A stretch of DNA of 32,830 bases, taken from assembly GCF_000337735.1 (NCBI RefSeq), contig NZ_AOHX01000061.1, forward strand, positions 1 through 32,830, read 5' to 3'. The translations under genes and the position numbers were made by a program. The stretch's first letter is position 1. Every line of letters starts with the position of its first letter. Source of the DNA: Natronorubrum sulfidifaciens JCM 14089 (lineage in GTDB: Archaea > Halobacteriota > Halobacteria > Halobacteriales > Natrialbaceae). This document shows positions 1 to 7,696 of this stretch, in pieces. The notes under the pieces are model-generated. The model had not been told where the DNA came from and ran no database searches. It saw only the letters and a list, made by a program, of their open reading frames with translations.

Positions 1-94
1 GACCGCAGGTGTGGAGTCCTCATCTTCTGCGTATTATATCGATAATCCCCGGTTACTATATAAGGCCTACGAACCGACCCCCTCAACGTGTGTG
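1..94 (-). repeat. Inverted copy of rRNA promoter/leader (left arm)
   Basis: This stretch is the reverse complement of 32540-32633 with one mismatch (position 79). Base 1 pairs with 32633, where the right copy continues toward 16S, so the left repeat is cut by the window edge and probably continues outward. It contains the same TATA-like box (56-63 on the minus strand) as the rRNA promoter at the right end. I infer a second rRNA operon transcribed leftward out of the window. The identity is seen directly; the operon itself is outside the window. Confidence 0.85.
56..63 (-). promoter_or_regulatory. TATA box of putative leftward rRNA operon
   Basis: The minus strand reads TTATATAG preceded by GTTCGTAGGCC, identical to the box at 32571-32578 upstream of the 16S gene. 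Transcription would start about 25 bp further left, near position 35, and run out of the window. Confidence 0.6.
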
Positions 95-227
95 AGTGAC
101 TACCTCAGCAATGGCTCGTCGACGAACACACGATCAGTTGTGGGATGTCACTCGTGACAACGAAGTAAGTTGTTATAGTCGCGAGCGTGCGCGCACGTTT
201 ATAGTAAAGATTGATCGTTTAAGAAGA

Positions 228-719
228 TCAAGCCGACTGATCATCGGACGAGTCTGGTTCGAATCCGGATGGTAGCCCAAGATGTTTGACACCCGCCTGC
301 TCTTCAATCTCGAGTCGATACAGTTCGGTCGTTGCCGACGTGCTGGCCTGTTCGAACACGTCCGGTCGCCATCGAATCTCCATGTCCTCGCGGATCGTCT
401 CTCGTTCGCGCTCCGGGACGGCAGTGATCGATCCAGTAAGGAGGACGCTCGTCCAGTTGAACGGTGTATCGGCGCGGTAGACGAGGAATCGAGCGGCAGC
501 TGTACTGTCAGTGCGTTCGGCTTTCCGACTACTGGATCCGAGAACATAGAGAATGTAGATGCATGACTCCCCATCGAACCAAAAAGACATCGGACGCAGA
601 ACCGGAGCGTCGTCCGTCGGGAGTCCAAGCACGCCGACGCTCTGACTCGAGAGGAAGTTCCGAATCTCGTCGTCGTCCATTCGAACCACGCCATAGTCAC
701 GGAGTGTATCGGTCGTCAT
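228..719 (-). CDS. Pyridoxamine 5'-phosphate oxidase-like FMN-binding split-barrel protein
   Basis: A 163-residue cytoplasmic protein of the haloarchaeal PNPOx-like split-barrel family. An N-terminal helix (MDDDEIRNFLSSQSVGVLG) leads into the strand pattern typical of the family: GVLGLPTDDAPVLRPMSFWFDG, then IYILYVLGSSSRKAER, then VLLTGSITAVPERE. Members bind FMN or a related flavin and usually have unknown substrates; true PNPO activity should not be assumed. I chose the ATG at 719 because the sequence from there starts with the family's normal N-terminus. A GTG 54 bases upstream (773) would add 18 residues with no family resemblance. It stands alone, divergent from the EamA transporter at 966. 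The Asp/Ser-rich C-terminus (DSSDDQSA) is a halophilic tail. Confidence 0.8.
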   Translation of the reverse strand: MTTDTLRDYGVVRMDDDEIRNFLSSQSVGVLGLPTDDAPVLRPMSFWFDGESCIYILYVLGSSSRKAERTDSTAAARFLVYRADTPFNWTSVLLTGSITAVPERERETIREDMEIRWRPDVFEQASTSATTELYRLEIEEQAGVKHLGLPSGFEPDSSDDQSA

Positions 720-965
720 CAGGTAACAAGGAGAGGGTGGATCGTCTAAGGTGTTTGTTCGGTTCTCACACACTGTTCACAAGCGGGAACCGCTTCGAAC
801 GCGATCGATCGAAACCGATCGTGGTGGTCTGGCATTAGGCAGGGCGAAACAGAATACTGGTCTCGGAACCGATCCGATATTGGAGAGACTGAGGGGAAAA
901 CCGAACGGAGGAGTGACCGTCGTCCAAGGCGGAGGCCTTTTGAAGAATAGATACAGCAACAGTGT

Positions 966-1832
966 ATGGACGATGAGACGATCGGGATCGTGTTCGTGCT
1001 CATCTCTGCGGTTGGGTTTGGGACGCTCGGTATCTTCGGTGTGCTCGCCGCCGAAGAAGGACTCTCGATTCCAGCAGTGCTCGCACTGCGGTTCAGCATC
1101 GCAACGGTCGTCGTCTGGACGATTCTCCGGATTCGAGGGCGGTTTCGACTTCTCACCGGACGGACGCTGGCAATTGCACTCGCTCTCGGCGGTATCGGCT
1201 ATGCCACACAGAGCGGGCTCTACTTTTTTGGCCTCGAGTTTATGACGGCAGGAATGGTTGCAATCGTCCTCTATACCTACCCCGCGTTTGTCGTCTGCAT
1301 CGTCGCGATCACGAACCCGGAGCGGGTGACCAGACACCTGTTGATCGCACTGAGTCTGTCGGTAGCCGGTGTCGCACTCATCACCGGTGCAGATCCAGCC
1401 GGTGTCGACCCTCGAGGGATCGCAATCGTGCTCGGTGCGGCGCTTGCATACTCACTGTACATTGTCGTCAGCCAGCAGGCGCTGGTGACGGTTGACGCCG
1501 AGTTACTGACGGCGTTCGTGCTACCCGCTGCGGCCGTGACCTTCGTCGTGTTCGGAGCTGGAACGGACACACTAACGATGCCGGCGACAGTCACCGCTTG
1601 GGGAGTCACCGTTGCGATCGCGGTTGTCGCGACAGTGATTCCCGTCCTCACCTTCTTCGCCGGCATCGCAAAGATCGGGGCGAGTCGGGCGAGTGTCATC
1701 AGCACCGCCGAACCCGCCGTCACAGTTGCACTGGGCGCGCTCCTGTTGGGAGAACCGGTGACGATCGTGACAGTCGTGGGTGGAACGCTAGTGATCACGG
1801 GCGTGATCTTGATCCAACGCGAGAGCCTCTGA
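966..1832 (+). CDS. EamA/DMT-family transporter
   Basis: A 288-residue integral membrane protein with ten hydrophobic segments arranged as two EamA repeats (about residues 5-135 and 145-285), the normal size of the drug/metabolite transporter family. Recognisable family stretches are LISAVGFGTLGIFG at the start of repeat 1, YTYPAFVV near its end, and ISTAEPAVTVALGALLLGEP in repeat 2. Family members export or exchange small metabolites such as amino acids; the substrate cannot be told from sequence. The ATG at 966 gives the short acidic N-terminus MDDE followed directly by the first membrane helix. It is a single gene, followed by a 474-bp gene-free stretch carrying origin-box-like repeats. 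Confidence 0.9.
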   Translation: MDDETIGIVFVLISAVGFGTLGIFGVLAAEEGLSIPAVLALRFSIATVVVWTILRIRGRFRLLTGRTLAIALALGGIGYATQSGLYFFGLEFMTAGMVAIVLYTYPAFVVCIVAITNPERVTRHLLIALSLSVAGVALITGADPAGVDPRGIAIVLGAALAYSLYIVVSQQALVTVDAELLTAFVLPAAAVTFVVFGAGTDTLTMPATVTAWGVTVAIAVVATVIPVLTFFAGIAKIGASRASVISTAEPAVTVALGALLLGEPVTIVTVVGGTLVITGVILIQRESL

Positions 1833-2306
1833 TATTGGCTCACACAGTTTCTGCAACATGGAAATCGAAACACTGATACACCACTCTGTCCGCTGTTCTC
1901 GATCAGAGCACAACGGAGTCAGTGTACGGACTCAAGCGACAGTACAACAGCGGACGCAGTGGTGTTTGCAACGGGTTATCACAAATATCTCTCTGACCAT
2001 TGTAGGTAGCAGATCCGTTGCAGATTTCCGTTCAAAAGCGATTCATGATGGGCAAATCACCACAAGGAGTATGTCAATGGTTGACGACCCTAGCTTGTTT
2101 AAACACTCCACAGAATAACTGAGTATATATTAAAATAATTGTGTCGGCGTTCTCGAAGCGATTCAGGTTCTCGGATTCGACCAATATATTGAAAGGATAC
2201 TGCCACTAGCCTTCCAGAAAGGTATTCGTCACAAAGCCGTCATTCGTGGCTCATCCTCAGACACAAGACAGTGTGCGTCTGAAAGATTGTTCAATTGTTT
2301 TGAAGA
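1833..2306. other. Gene-free stretch with a recognition-box-like inverted pair
   Basis: No convincing gene lies here. It holds the inverted pair 1878-1899/1946-1965, which matches the boxes around orc1/cdc6, and an AT-rich patch at about 2115-2147. The remaining short frames lack haloarchaeal protein character. Confidence 0.6.
1878..1965. repeat. Outlying ORB-like inverted pair
   Basis: Forward arm 1878-1899 (ACACCACTCTGTCC followed by GCTGTTCT) and reverse arm 1946-1965 (AACAGCGGACGCAGTGGTGT), separated by 46 bases. Both match the boxes at 7115-7186 and 9019-9080, with one or two substitutions in the ATG/CTG core. The spacer is unrelated to the other pairs, so the arms look like protein-binding sites and not like parts of one mobile repeat. 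No G-run flanks this pair. Confidence 0.7.
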
Positions 2307-3215
2307 CTAGTATTGGTCGGCTTCGTTCGATCGCATCGTCACCACTGGCACTGATGCTGTTCTGACGACGTCGTCCGTCACGCTGCCGACGATGAATCGT
2401 TCGAACCCACCACGTCCGGCGGTCCCCATCGCGATCAGATCGATGCTTTCTGTGTCAGCGTAGTCGACGATTTCCTCGGCAGGATCGCCGTCTCTGATTG
2501 TTGTAACCACATCTATATCGCAGGCTCGAGCCTCGGCAGCACGTTCATCGAGAGCGTCGGTCGCCCGCTCGCGGAGTTCAGCCGCGATGTCGGCGTCCGC
2601 GTTGGCAAGCGCCGAAAACACCTGTGCACGGTCGCTATCGATCACCGACAGGAGGTGAACCGTTGCATCGAGTTGGGCTGCGAGCTCGATGCCGTGATGG
2701 ATCACTGCCTCGGCAGTGTCGCTTCCGTCGGTTGGAAGCAGGATCGAGTCGACAGTCAGCTTCCGGGTCGCTTCGCTGGCTGCCTCCGGGTTGATCGTCA
2801 CGACTGGAACCGACGCGGTTCGGACGACCTTGTCGGCGACGCTACCGACGACGGCACGCGAGACACCACCGCGACCGGACGTGCCGATGGCAATGGCGTC
2901 CATGGCGTGTTCGTCCGCGTAGTCGACGATTTCCTTACTCGGTATTCCCTCACGAGTCACAGCGGTGGCCTCGAGCCCACAGTCTGTCGCGTCGTCTCGA
3001 AGCGCGGTCGCTCGAGCGGTCGCCTGTTCGCGGAGTCGCTTTCGGATCGACTGGGAGTCTCCCGAGTATCCCGCACCGGTCGCGATGGTGTCGTCTGCCA
3101 CTGAGAGGACGTCGACAGCCGCATCACACTGGGCTGCGAGGTCGAACCCACGTCGGGCAGCGGCTTCGGCCGGGTCGCTTCCATCGGTCGGAATCAGGAG
3201 TGTTTCGATTGTCAT
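2307..3215 (-). CDS. Tandem universal stress protein (UspA)
   Basis: 302 residues made of two complete UspA domains, about 1-145 and 153-297. Each opens with a strand ending in PTDGSD (LLIPTDGSDPAEA and ILLPTDGSDTAEA). Each ends with the ATP-binding glycine pattern: GTSGRGG...VVGSVADKVVR and GTAGRGG...IVGSVTDDVVR. The G-x2-G-x9-G-S signature is intact in both, so both should be of the nucleotide-binding type. The start codon (3215) lies 13 bases after the acr3 stop, so the two form an operon. USPs often sit next to transporters in haloarchaea and may modulate them or report energy state; that role is inferred. It ends at 2307 before the repeat-bearing gap. Confidence 0.92.
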   Translation of the reverse strand: MTIETLLIPTDGSDPAEAAARRGFDLAAQCDAAVDVLSVADDTIATGAGYSGDSQSIRKRLREQATARATALRDDATDCGLEATAVTREGIPSKEIVDYADEHAMDAIAIGTSGRGGVSRAVVGSVADKVVRTASVPVVTINPEAASEATRKLTVDSILLPTDGSDTAEAVIHHGIELAAQLDATVHLLSVIDSDRAQVFSALANADADIAAELRERATDALDERAAEARACDIDVVTTIRDGDPAEEIVDYADTESIDLIAMGTAGRGGFERFIVGSVTDDVVRTASVPVVTMRSNEADQY

Positions 3216-3228
3216 GGTCTGTGTGCGG

Positions 3229-4407
3229 TTAGTCGTCTGTACTGGACTCTGCGGGATCGGTTTCGGCTGTGGTCACGTCCTCGAGTCGGCCGGTTTCGTA
3301 GCCACCCCAATCGAACCGTTGTTGGAAGTAGATAGCCACGTGGACCAGCGCGAGCAGGACGGGAACCTCGATCAGCGGCCCGATGACGGTCGCGAACGCA
3401 ACGCCGGAGCCGACACCGAAGACCGCGACGGCGACGGCAATCGCGAGTTCGAAGTTGTTCGAGGCGGCGGTAAAGCCGATCGCGGTCGTCGTCGAGTAGT
3501 CCGCGCCGATTCCACGCCCCATCGCAAAGCTCACGAGGAACATCACGACGAAGTAGATCGTCAGCGGGACCGCGATCCAGACGACATCGGTCGGCTGCGC
3601 GAGGATGTTGTCGCCCTGTGTGGCGAACATCACGATAATGGTGAAAAGCAGCGCAATCAGCGTCAGCGGGCTGATCTTCGGTACGAACTGCTCCTCGTAC
3701 CACTCCTCGCCCTTCGATCTAACACCGCCCAGACGGGTCACGATCCCGCCGGCGAAGGGGACCCCGAGGAAGATCGCGATCGCCCAGAACACCTGTTCGA
3801 TCGTGATGTCGAACGTCCCGATACCGGCGACCAGCGCGTCCATTCCCAACAGTGGCGGCAGGAACAGCGCGAAGAACCAGATATACACCCCGTAGGTGAT
3901 GATCTGGAAGACGCTGTTGAACGCGACCAGACCCGCAGCGTACTCACTCGAGCCGTCAGCGAGGTCGTTCCAGACGAGGACCATCGCGATACACCGAGCC
4001 ATCCCAATAAAGATCAGTCCGAGGAAGTACTCGGGGTGGGCCGGAAACGGTGGCACGAGTCCACTGAAGAAGACCACCGCTAACAGGAACATTAACGTCG
4101 GGCCGATGAGCCAGTTCTGGATCAGACTCAGACTGAGCACGCGCCACGCGCTAAACACCCGCGGCAACTGGCCGTAGTTGACCTTCGCCAGTGGCGGGTA
4201 CATCATCGCGATCAACCCGATCTCGACGAGGTAGTAGTCCTGGATCGGATCGACAACCGACGGTGCAACGTAGCCCAAGCCGACACCGATCCCCATCGCG
4301 AGGAAAATCCAGACGGTGAGGTACTTATCGAGGAAATCCATCGACCGTGGATCACCACAGTCCGGACAGCCACAGTCCGGCCCGTGTTCGTGCTCGAGGC
4401 CACTCAT
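3229..4407 (-). CDS. acr3: ACR3-family arsenite efflux permease
   Basis: A 392-residue membrane protein with ten hydrophobic segments in the ACR3 (bile/arsenite/riboflavin transporter) fold. It extrudes As(III), and in some members Sb(III), using the membrane potential or proton gradient. Visible hallmarks are the fourth-helix motif [13 protein letters not shown] with its conserved Cys139, the NSVFQ segment, and the late-helix [14 protein letters not shown] with the conserved Glu. An unusual cysteine-rich leader, CGCPDCGDP (Cys12, 14, 17), preceded by His residues, could bind metalloid or metal. The ATG at 4407 follows GAGGTGGTGATCGCTG on the minus strand, which holds a plausible ribosome-binding site. 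It is co-transcribed with the downstream USP gene and probably with the small upstream frame 4493-4918. A candidate ArsR regulator lies at 6038. Confidence 0.92.
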   Translation of the reverse strand: MSGLEHEHGPDCGCPDCGDPRSMDFLDKYLTVWIFLAMGIGVGLGYVAPSVVDPIQDYYLVEIGLIAMMYPPLAKVNYGQLPRVFSAWRVLSLSLIQNWLIGPTLMFLLAVVFFSGLVPPFPAHPEYFLGLIFIGMARCIAMVLVWNDLADGSSEYAAGLVAFNSVFQIITYGVYIWFFALFLPPLLGMDALVAGIGTFDITIEQVFWAIAIFLGVPFAGGIVTRLGGVRSKGEEWYEEQFVPKISPLTLIALLFTIIVMFATQGDNILAQPTDVVWIAVPLTIYFVVMFLVSFAMGRGIGADYSTTTAIGFTAASNNFELAIAVAVAVFGVGSGVAFATVIGPLIEVPVLLALVHVAIYFQQRFDWGGYETGRLEDVTTAETDPAESSTDD

Positions 4408-4492
4408 CAGCGATCACCACCTCGGTAACGATTCGTCCAGTTGTCCGTTCGAGGCTCCACCAGTGGCCCTATTCGAGTATACATCTGTCTCG

Positions 4493-4918
4493 TCATTGTG
4501 CTGTAGCTGCGATGATATCGAACTGTACAGCCGCACCAGCGGGAAGCGAACGGATTCCAGCCGTCGTTCCCGATGGGTATTCGCCACCGGGCGGGGAGTG
4601 AGACGGGTCGTCCACGACGCCCCGATCGGCCAGCTCGGTCGATTGTCCCTCAGTTTTCATCGCGTTCGTCAGCTCCAGTCCCTTCGCAGAGAGAGCGTTT
4701 CCGGGCCCGTCGAAGCGAGTCGAAGTCCGCCCATTGGTTGAACGACCATTCAATACAATCACCATAGTTTCGGGAAGAGATCCCTCGAGAGAGGCGATGT
4801 CGGAGTTATCGAGTCGCTTCTCGAACGCCCCGGTACGACTCATTTCGTCGTGCTTTCGATTGCTTCCACTATCCAATTGCGTCGTTTGTGAAAATTCGTT
4901 ACTGCTCGAGCGACCCAT
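4493..4918 (-). CDS. Hypothetical small protein upstream of acr3
   Basis: A 141-residue frame starting at ATG 4918 (MGRSSSNEFS), ending 85 bases before acr3. I do not recognise the product. It is Ser/Thr/Gly-rich with a short central hydrophobic strand (ETMVIVLNG) and a C-terminus AGAAVQFDIIAATAQ; no cysteines or membrane segments. The best support is the promoter: the minus strand carries CTTTATACC at about 4939-4950, about 27 bp before this ATG, a good leaderless arrangement that would also drive acr3-usp. An internal ATG at 4843 is an alternative start. The protein could be a degenerate gene or just a leader region for acr3. Confidence 0.35.
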   Translation of the reverse strand: MGRSSSNEFSQTTQLDSGSNRKHDEMSRTGAFEKRLDNSDIASLEGSLPETMVIVLNGRSTNGRTSTRFDGPGNALSAKGLELTNAMKTEGQSTELADRGVVDDPSHSPPGGEYPSGTTAGIRSLPAGAAVQFDIIAATAQ

Positions 4919-4938
4919 ACATCGTATGAACAACTGCT

Positions 4939-4950
4939 CAGGTATAAAGA
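4939..4950 (-). promoter_or_regulatory. TATA box for the acr3-usp unit
   Basis: The minus strand reads CATCTTTATACC, a good haloarchaeal TATA element centred about 27 bp before ATG 4918. The MITE at 4982-5067 sits about 30 bp upstream of it and could change its activity. Confidence 0.45.
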
Positions 4951-4981
4951 TGGCCAATCGGCTGCACGACTACGTGGCACA

Positions 4982-5067
4982 CTATAGTAGCCACTGACCG
5001 TCACTGCACACCAGATCGCATGACGGCTCTGCGGTCTGTGTGTCACTCGTTTCAGTTGGTACTATAG
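4982..5067. mobile_element. MITE-like element, copy A (86 bp)
   Basis: Begins CTATAGTAGCCACTGA and ends CAGTTGGTACTATAG, giving imperfect terminal inverted repeats. The interior folds as a hairpin around CAGATCGCAT...CTGCGGTCTG. It is the same length as copies B (23065-23150) and C (27171-27256). It codes for nothing. It lies between the acr3 promoter and the secreted-protein gene. Confidence 0.8.
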
Positions 5068-5142
5068 CGACGTTGCGACGCCGACGAACACCGATTTAAT
5101 AAAACAGGAAATGGAAATGATGACTAGACGGCAGTTCTAGTA

Positions 5143-5577
5143 TCAGAAGCCGAAGTTGATGGCGTCCAGTATCTCGAGGAACTGGTTGAAGTTACTGTCA
5201 GCCTCAGTGTCAGCGTCCTGATCCTGATCGGAGTCTTGATCGATATCCTGGTCGATGTCAGCGTTCTGCTCCTGATCGAGTTCGTTCTGCTGATCGACAC
5301 TGTTCGACGCGTCGGCATTGCCGTGGACCGAGAGGGCGATGCTATCGCCTAACCAAGCCGTGTTGGACTGCGTAGCGCCTTGATCCTGATAATTTACTGC
5401 ATCTTGATCAGCGGCCTGATCGGAGTCCTGAGACTGATCAGTCTCCGCATTGGTGTCCTGTCCGAGGTCAGCGTTGTTCTCGATGGTCGCGTCCGCAGCT
5501 GCTGTTCCAGCGAACCCCATAAATGCGAGGCTGCCGATCAATGCAAGAGTCAGTACAAGCGTGAGTGCGCGTTTCAT
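5143..5577 (-). CDS. Secreted Asp/Gln/Asn-rich protein
   Basis: 144 residues. A Sec-type signal peptide (MKR, then hydrophobic ALTLVLTLALIGSLAFMGFAG) is followed by an Ala-x-Ala cleavage site near residue 28 (TAAA|DAT). The mature part is almost entirely Asp, Gln, Asn, Ala and Ser, in irregular repeats such as NADLGQDTNAETDQ, DQDIDQDSDQDQD and NSVDQQNELDQEQNAD. One less biased segment (NTAWLGDSIALSVHG) and the tail FNQFLEILDAINFGF are exceptions. No cysteine and no membrane anchor. The start at 5577 is chosen because it puts the signal peptide at the N-terminus. No function is recognised; extracellular, strongly acidic and possibly low-complexity or assembly-forming. Monocistronic. Confidence 0.75.
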   Translation of the reverse strand: MKRALTLVLTLALIGSLAFMGFAGTAAADATIENNADLGQDTNAETDQSQDSDQAADQDAVNYQDQGATQSNTAWLGDSIALSVHGNADASNSVDQQNELDQEQNADIDQDIDQDSDQDQDADTEADSNFNQFLEILDAINFGF

Positions 5578-6037
5578 GATTGGTGTCGTTGCTGTATGGT
5601 GGGTACTGCGTATCAGAACTGCTTGTCCCGTCGTCTCCAACGCTGGCAACTCGCTTCCGCTACGGCATGGTACCCAGTTGAGAGCCATCTCGAACAGTAA
5701 TATGAAACCCAAGAACGGTTTCAATCTAAAATGTCAAGCTAAAATCCACTCGATTAGTAGTGCGACTGAGACTATTGTTTATAAGTGATGCGTACTGGAC
5801 AGTTATCGAAAGAACATATTGAGCCACCAGACACCCCCTATCGGAACAACTGAACCGTCTCGAGATCAGCGAAGGGGAGCCATACAAGCCATACAAGCCA
5901 TACAAGCACTGCCGCAAACGCCATCGGAAGAGCTGGCTCAAGAACAGTCACACTCCACGAACACAGTCATGAACTCGAGAACATCGGGATGCTACCCTAC
6001 GGAACGCTTATTTGAAGGTGTCTACAACTATCGGACA
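5578..6037. other. Intergenic region with a 9-bp triplet repeat
   Basis: It separates the divergent secreted-protein gene and arsR. At 5879-5905 the 9-mer GCCATACAA is repeated three times. Frames across it lack support. Confidence 0.5.
6006..6013 (+). promoter_or_regulatory. TATA box of arsR
   Basis: GCTTATTT centred about 28 bp before ATG 6038, giving a leaderless start. Confidence 0.45.
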
Positions 6038-6427
6038 ATGTCTGAAACAGCAGATCGGCTTCAACGGTACCTCGAGGATGAGCTCGGGGAGTGCCAGAAC
6101 GAGGATCTGCAGGCGCGACTCGACGATCTCGATACCCTCGAGGGGTTGCTCGATGAAGAGATCATTTCGAACGACGTACAAACGCTGTCAGCGCTCGGTA
6201 ACGAGACGCGATATCGACTCGTCCGGTTGCTGGTAGAGGCGGACAACGAACTGTGTGTCTGTGAGATCACACCACTCGTCGACGTCAGTGACAGCGCTGT
6301 GAGCCATGCACTCTCGAAGCTCGTCGACGCTGGACTTGTGACGAAACGGAAAGACGGCCGGTGGCGGAAATATCGCGCAACTAGCCGGGCGAGTGCGCTT
6401 CTCACTGTTCTCGACGGGTCACGCTGA
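6038..6427 (+). CDS. arsR: ArsR-family metalloregulator
   Basis: 129 residues. An acidic N-terminal helix region (1-48) precedes an ArsR winged helix (about 48-118): LSALGNETRYRLVRLLVEADNELCVCEI, recognition helix SDSAVSHALSKLVDAGL, and wing TKRKDGRWRKYRA. Cys73 and Cys75 in ELCVCEI form the classic As(III)/Sb(III) sensing pair at the start of the DNA-binding helix, and Cys19 could be the third ligand. It should repress arsenic-resistance genes and release DNA on metalloid binding; acr3 at 3229-4407 is the natural target (inferred). The ATG at 6038 lies about 27 bp after GCTTATTT (6006-6013), so the transcript is probably leaderless. Confidence 0.9.
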   Translation: MSETADRLQRYLEDELGECQNEDLQARLDDLDTLEGLLDEEIISNDVQTLSALGNETRYRLVRLLVEADNELCVCEITPLVDVSDSAVSHALSKLVDAGLVTKRKDGRWRKYRATSRASALLTVLDGSR

Positions 6428-6667
6428 CATCGACACGACGTCTATCAGCCCGGTGTTGCTTGCACAGGATGCCATCACACTCACCAACAAACAGTCGGCT
6501 GGACCGGCTGCGATATCAGCGAGATGAGAGTGTTAGTTTTGAGTATATTCAATCGCTGAATCTGAAAGAGAATCCTAATCAAACAGCAGAAGGCCGTATT
6601 AGTTCATATCCCTACCCACAGTCGAAGGAGTTATCTGAATAAAGCCTCAATTGAAGAGTAGAGACAA

Positions 6668-6958
6668 ATGGCGGGAATCACAAGCGTCATCAAAAAGCTG
6701 CGCGACAGACTGACAGCCCCCTCAGTTGAGAAACCGAGCCAGCATGGAATCTACGCCAACACCCGGTCAAGAGATGGACTCTACTCGATTACCAACACTC
6801 AATCCAGAACGACCACCTACGCTGTGGCGCAACCGCAAACGAAACGAGAACACGCCACGGACGCGCCAGACCAAGATCGAGAGTCCATCAAGACGATCGC
6901 TTGTGAGGATCCACAGACGTGTCCGACTTGCAGTCCGTTCACGATAAACAATGACTGA
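6668..6958 (+). CDS. Hypothetical small protein with C-terminal cysteines
   Basis: 96 residues, not recognised. The N-terminus is a basic amphipathic helix (MAGITSVIKKLRDRL). The middle is polar and Thr-rich. The C-terminus has three cysteines (ACEDPQTCPTCSPF) that could bind a metal. A TATA-like TGAATAAAG at about 6635-6643 is placed for a leaderless ATG at 6668. The composition is less acidic than neighbouring proteins, which lowers confidence. Confidence 0.4.
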   Translation: MAGITSVIKKLRDRLTAPSVEKPSQHGIYANTRSRDGLYSITNTQSRTTTYAVAQPQTKREHATDAPDQDRESIKTIACEDPQTCPTCSPFTINND

Positions 6959-7114
6959 GTGAATTACCTCGAAGTCAAGCCCCAGGACAGTCTCTTATTT
7001 CCGCTTGTGAATCCGTCTAAAACAGTGGCGGCAGACGTTCCGTTCTTTGAAGGTTGGCTCGGAGCAACAGCCACGAAGGTACTCGACGAGCAGTGCGTCT
7101 CGAGACTGGGACAA

Positions 7115-7186
7115 CACACCACTATGTCCGCTGTTCTTTCGAGAAGGAGACGTTCCAATGGCAGGAACAGCGGACATAGTGGTGTG
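7115..7186. repeat. Perfect 22-bp inverted pair (ORB-like)
   Basis: Arm 7115-7136 (CACACCACTATGTCC then GCTGTTC) and arm 7165-7186 are exact reverse complements separated by 28 bases. The core TGTCCGCTGTTC is shared with the origin boxes, but a TA step replaces TT and there is no long C/G run. Confidence 0.85.
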
Positions 7187-7395
7187 GTAGACGGATGAAA
7201 GATGCGGCAGCGGAAAGTAAGAGCAAGAAAGCTATCGGAGATCGGTAACAGAGCCAAGAGAGGCAACACACGGGAGCCCGTGTTAGAGTGTCTGAGATGC
7301 CAGATTTAGCGAAGAGGATGATGGATCCGAAACGGGATCGTATCTCTGAAAGAAAGAGCAACACATGAGAGCTGTGGCGTACAAGATGTGCTTCA

Positions 7396-7423
7396 CACAC
7401 CCCCCCCACTTTGTCCGCTGTTC
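7396..7423 (+). repeat. Origin recognition box, left arm with C8 run
   Basis: CACA, eight C's, then ACTTTGTCCGCTGTTC. Bases 7396-7418 are the exact reverse complement of 7612-7634. The C/G run next to the conserved core is the G-string of haloarchaeal ORBs, a contact site for Orc1/Cdc6. Confidence 0.85.
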
Positions 7424-7466
7424 TACCGAAAAAGAGGGGGTGGGGGGTGAGAGGAAAGATAGTTTC

Positions 7467-7508
7467 ATCTTGTATGGGGTTAAGATATCTCTTAACCCCA
7501 CACAAGAT
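7467..7508. repeat. 42-bp palindrome at the centre of the origin
   Basis: Left arm 7467-7485 (ATCTTGTATGGGGTTAAGA), centre TATC, right arm 7490-7508. Arms are 19 bp with one mismatch. It lies between the two G-run boxes. It could extrude as a cruciform, bind a dimeric protein or help unwinding. Confidence 0.8.
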
Positions 7509-7611
7509 ACAATGATACTGCAGTACGGACTAACTCTCGCTGTACTATACTAAAACTTTCCCTTCTAGAGATCCCCGTTGACCCCCACCCCCACCTTCGG
7601 AGCTAGTTACT

Positions 7612-7634
7612 GCGGACAAAGTGGGGGGGGTGTG
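7612..7634 (-). repeat. Origin recognition box, right arm with G8 run
   Basis: GCGGACAAAGT, eight G's, TGTG: perfect 23-bp inverted partner of 7396-7418, facing it across about 190 bp. Confidence 0.85.
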
Positions 7635-7659
7635 TTCCAGAGAATGTAATAAATGAATA

Positions 7660-7696
7660 GAACAGCGGACACTGCGGACACGGTGGTTTTATAAAA
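7660..7696 (+). promoter_or_regulatory. orc1/cdc6 promoter overlapped by a recognition box
   Basis: GAACAGCGGACAC (7660-7672) followed by a second GCGGACAC and GGTGG runs into the TATA element TTTATAAAA (7688-7696). Transcription would begin near 7718, about 10 bases before ATG 7729. Box and TATA element abut, so Orc1/Cdc6 binding could repress its own gene. Confidence 0.65.

Noticed and set aside
254-264. GGTTCGAATCC, which looks like a tRNA T-loop
   Set aside because: No matching acceptor, D or anticodon stems around it, and it lies in the C-terminal codons of the split-barrel gene.
1878-1965. Box pairs considered as a MITE family
   Set aside because: Only the arms are conserved; spacers differ in length and sequence, which fits binding sites and not a transposed unit.
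6460-6642. 60-residue plus-strand frame after arsR
   Set aside because: TTG start, no promoter, and no resemblance to known proteins.
6959-7198. 79-residue plus-strand frame starting GTG
   Set aside because: It runs through the inverted box pair at 7115-7186, which is better explained as origin DNA.
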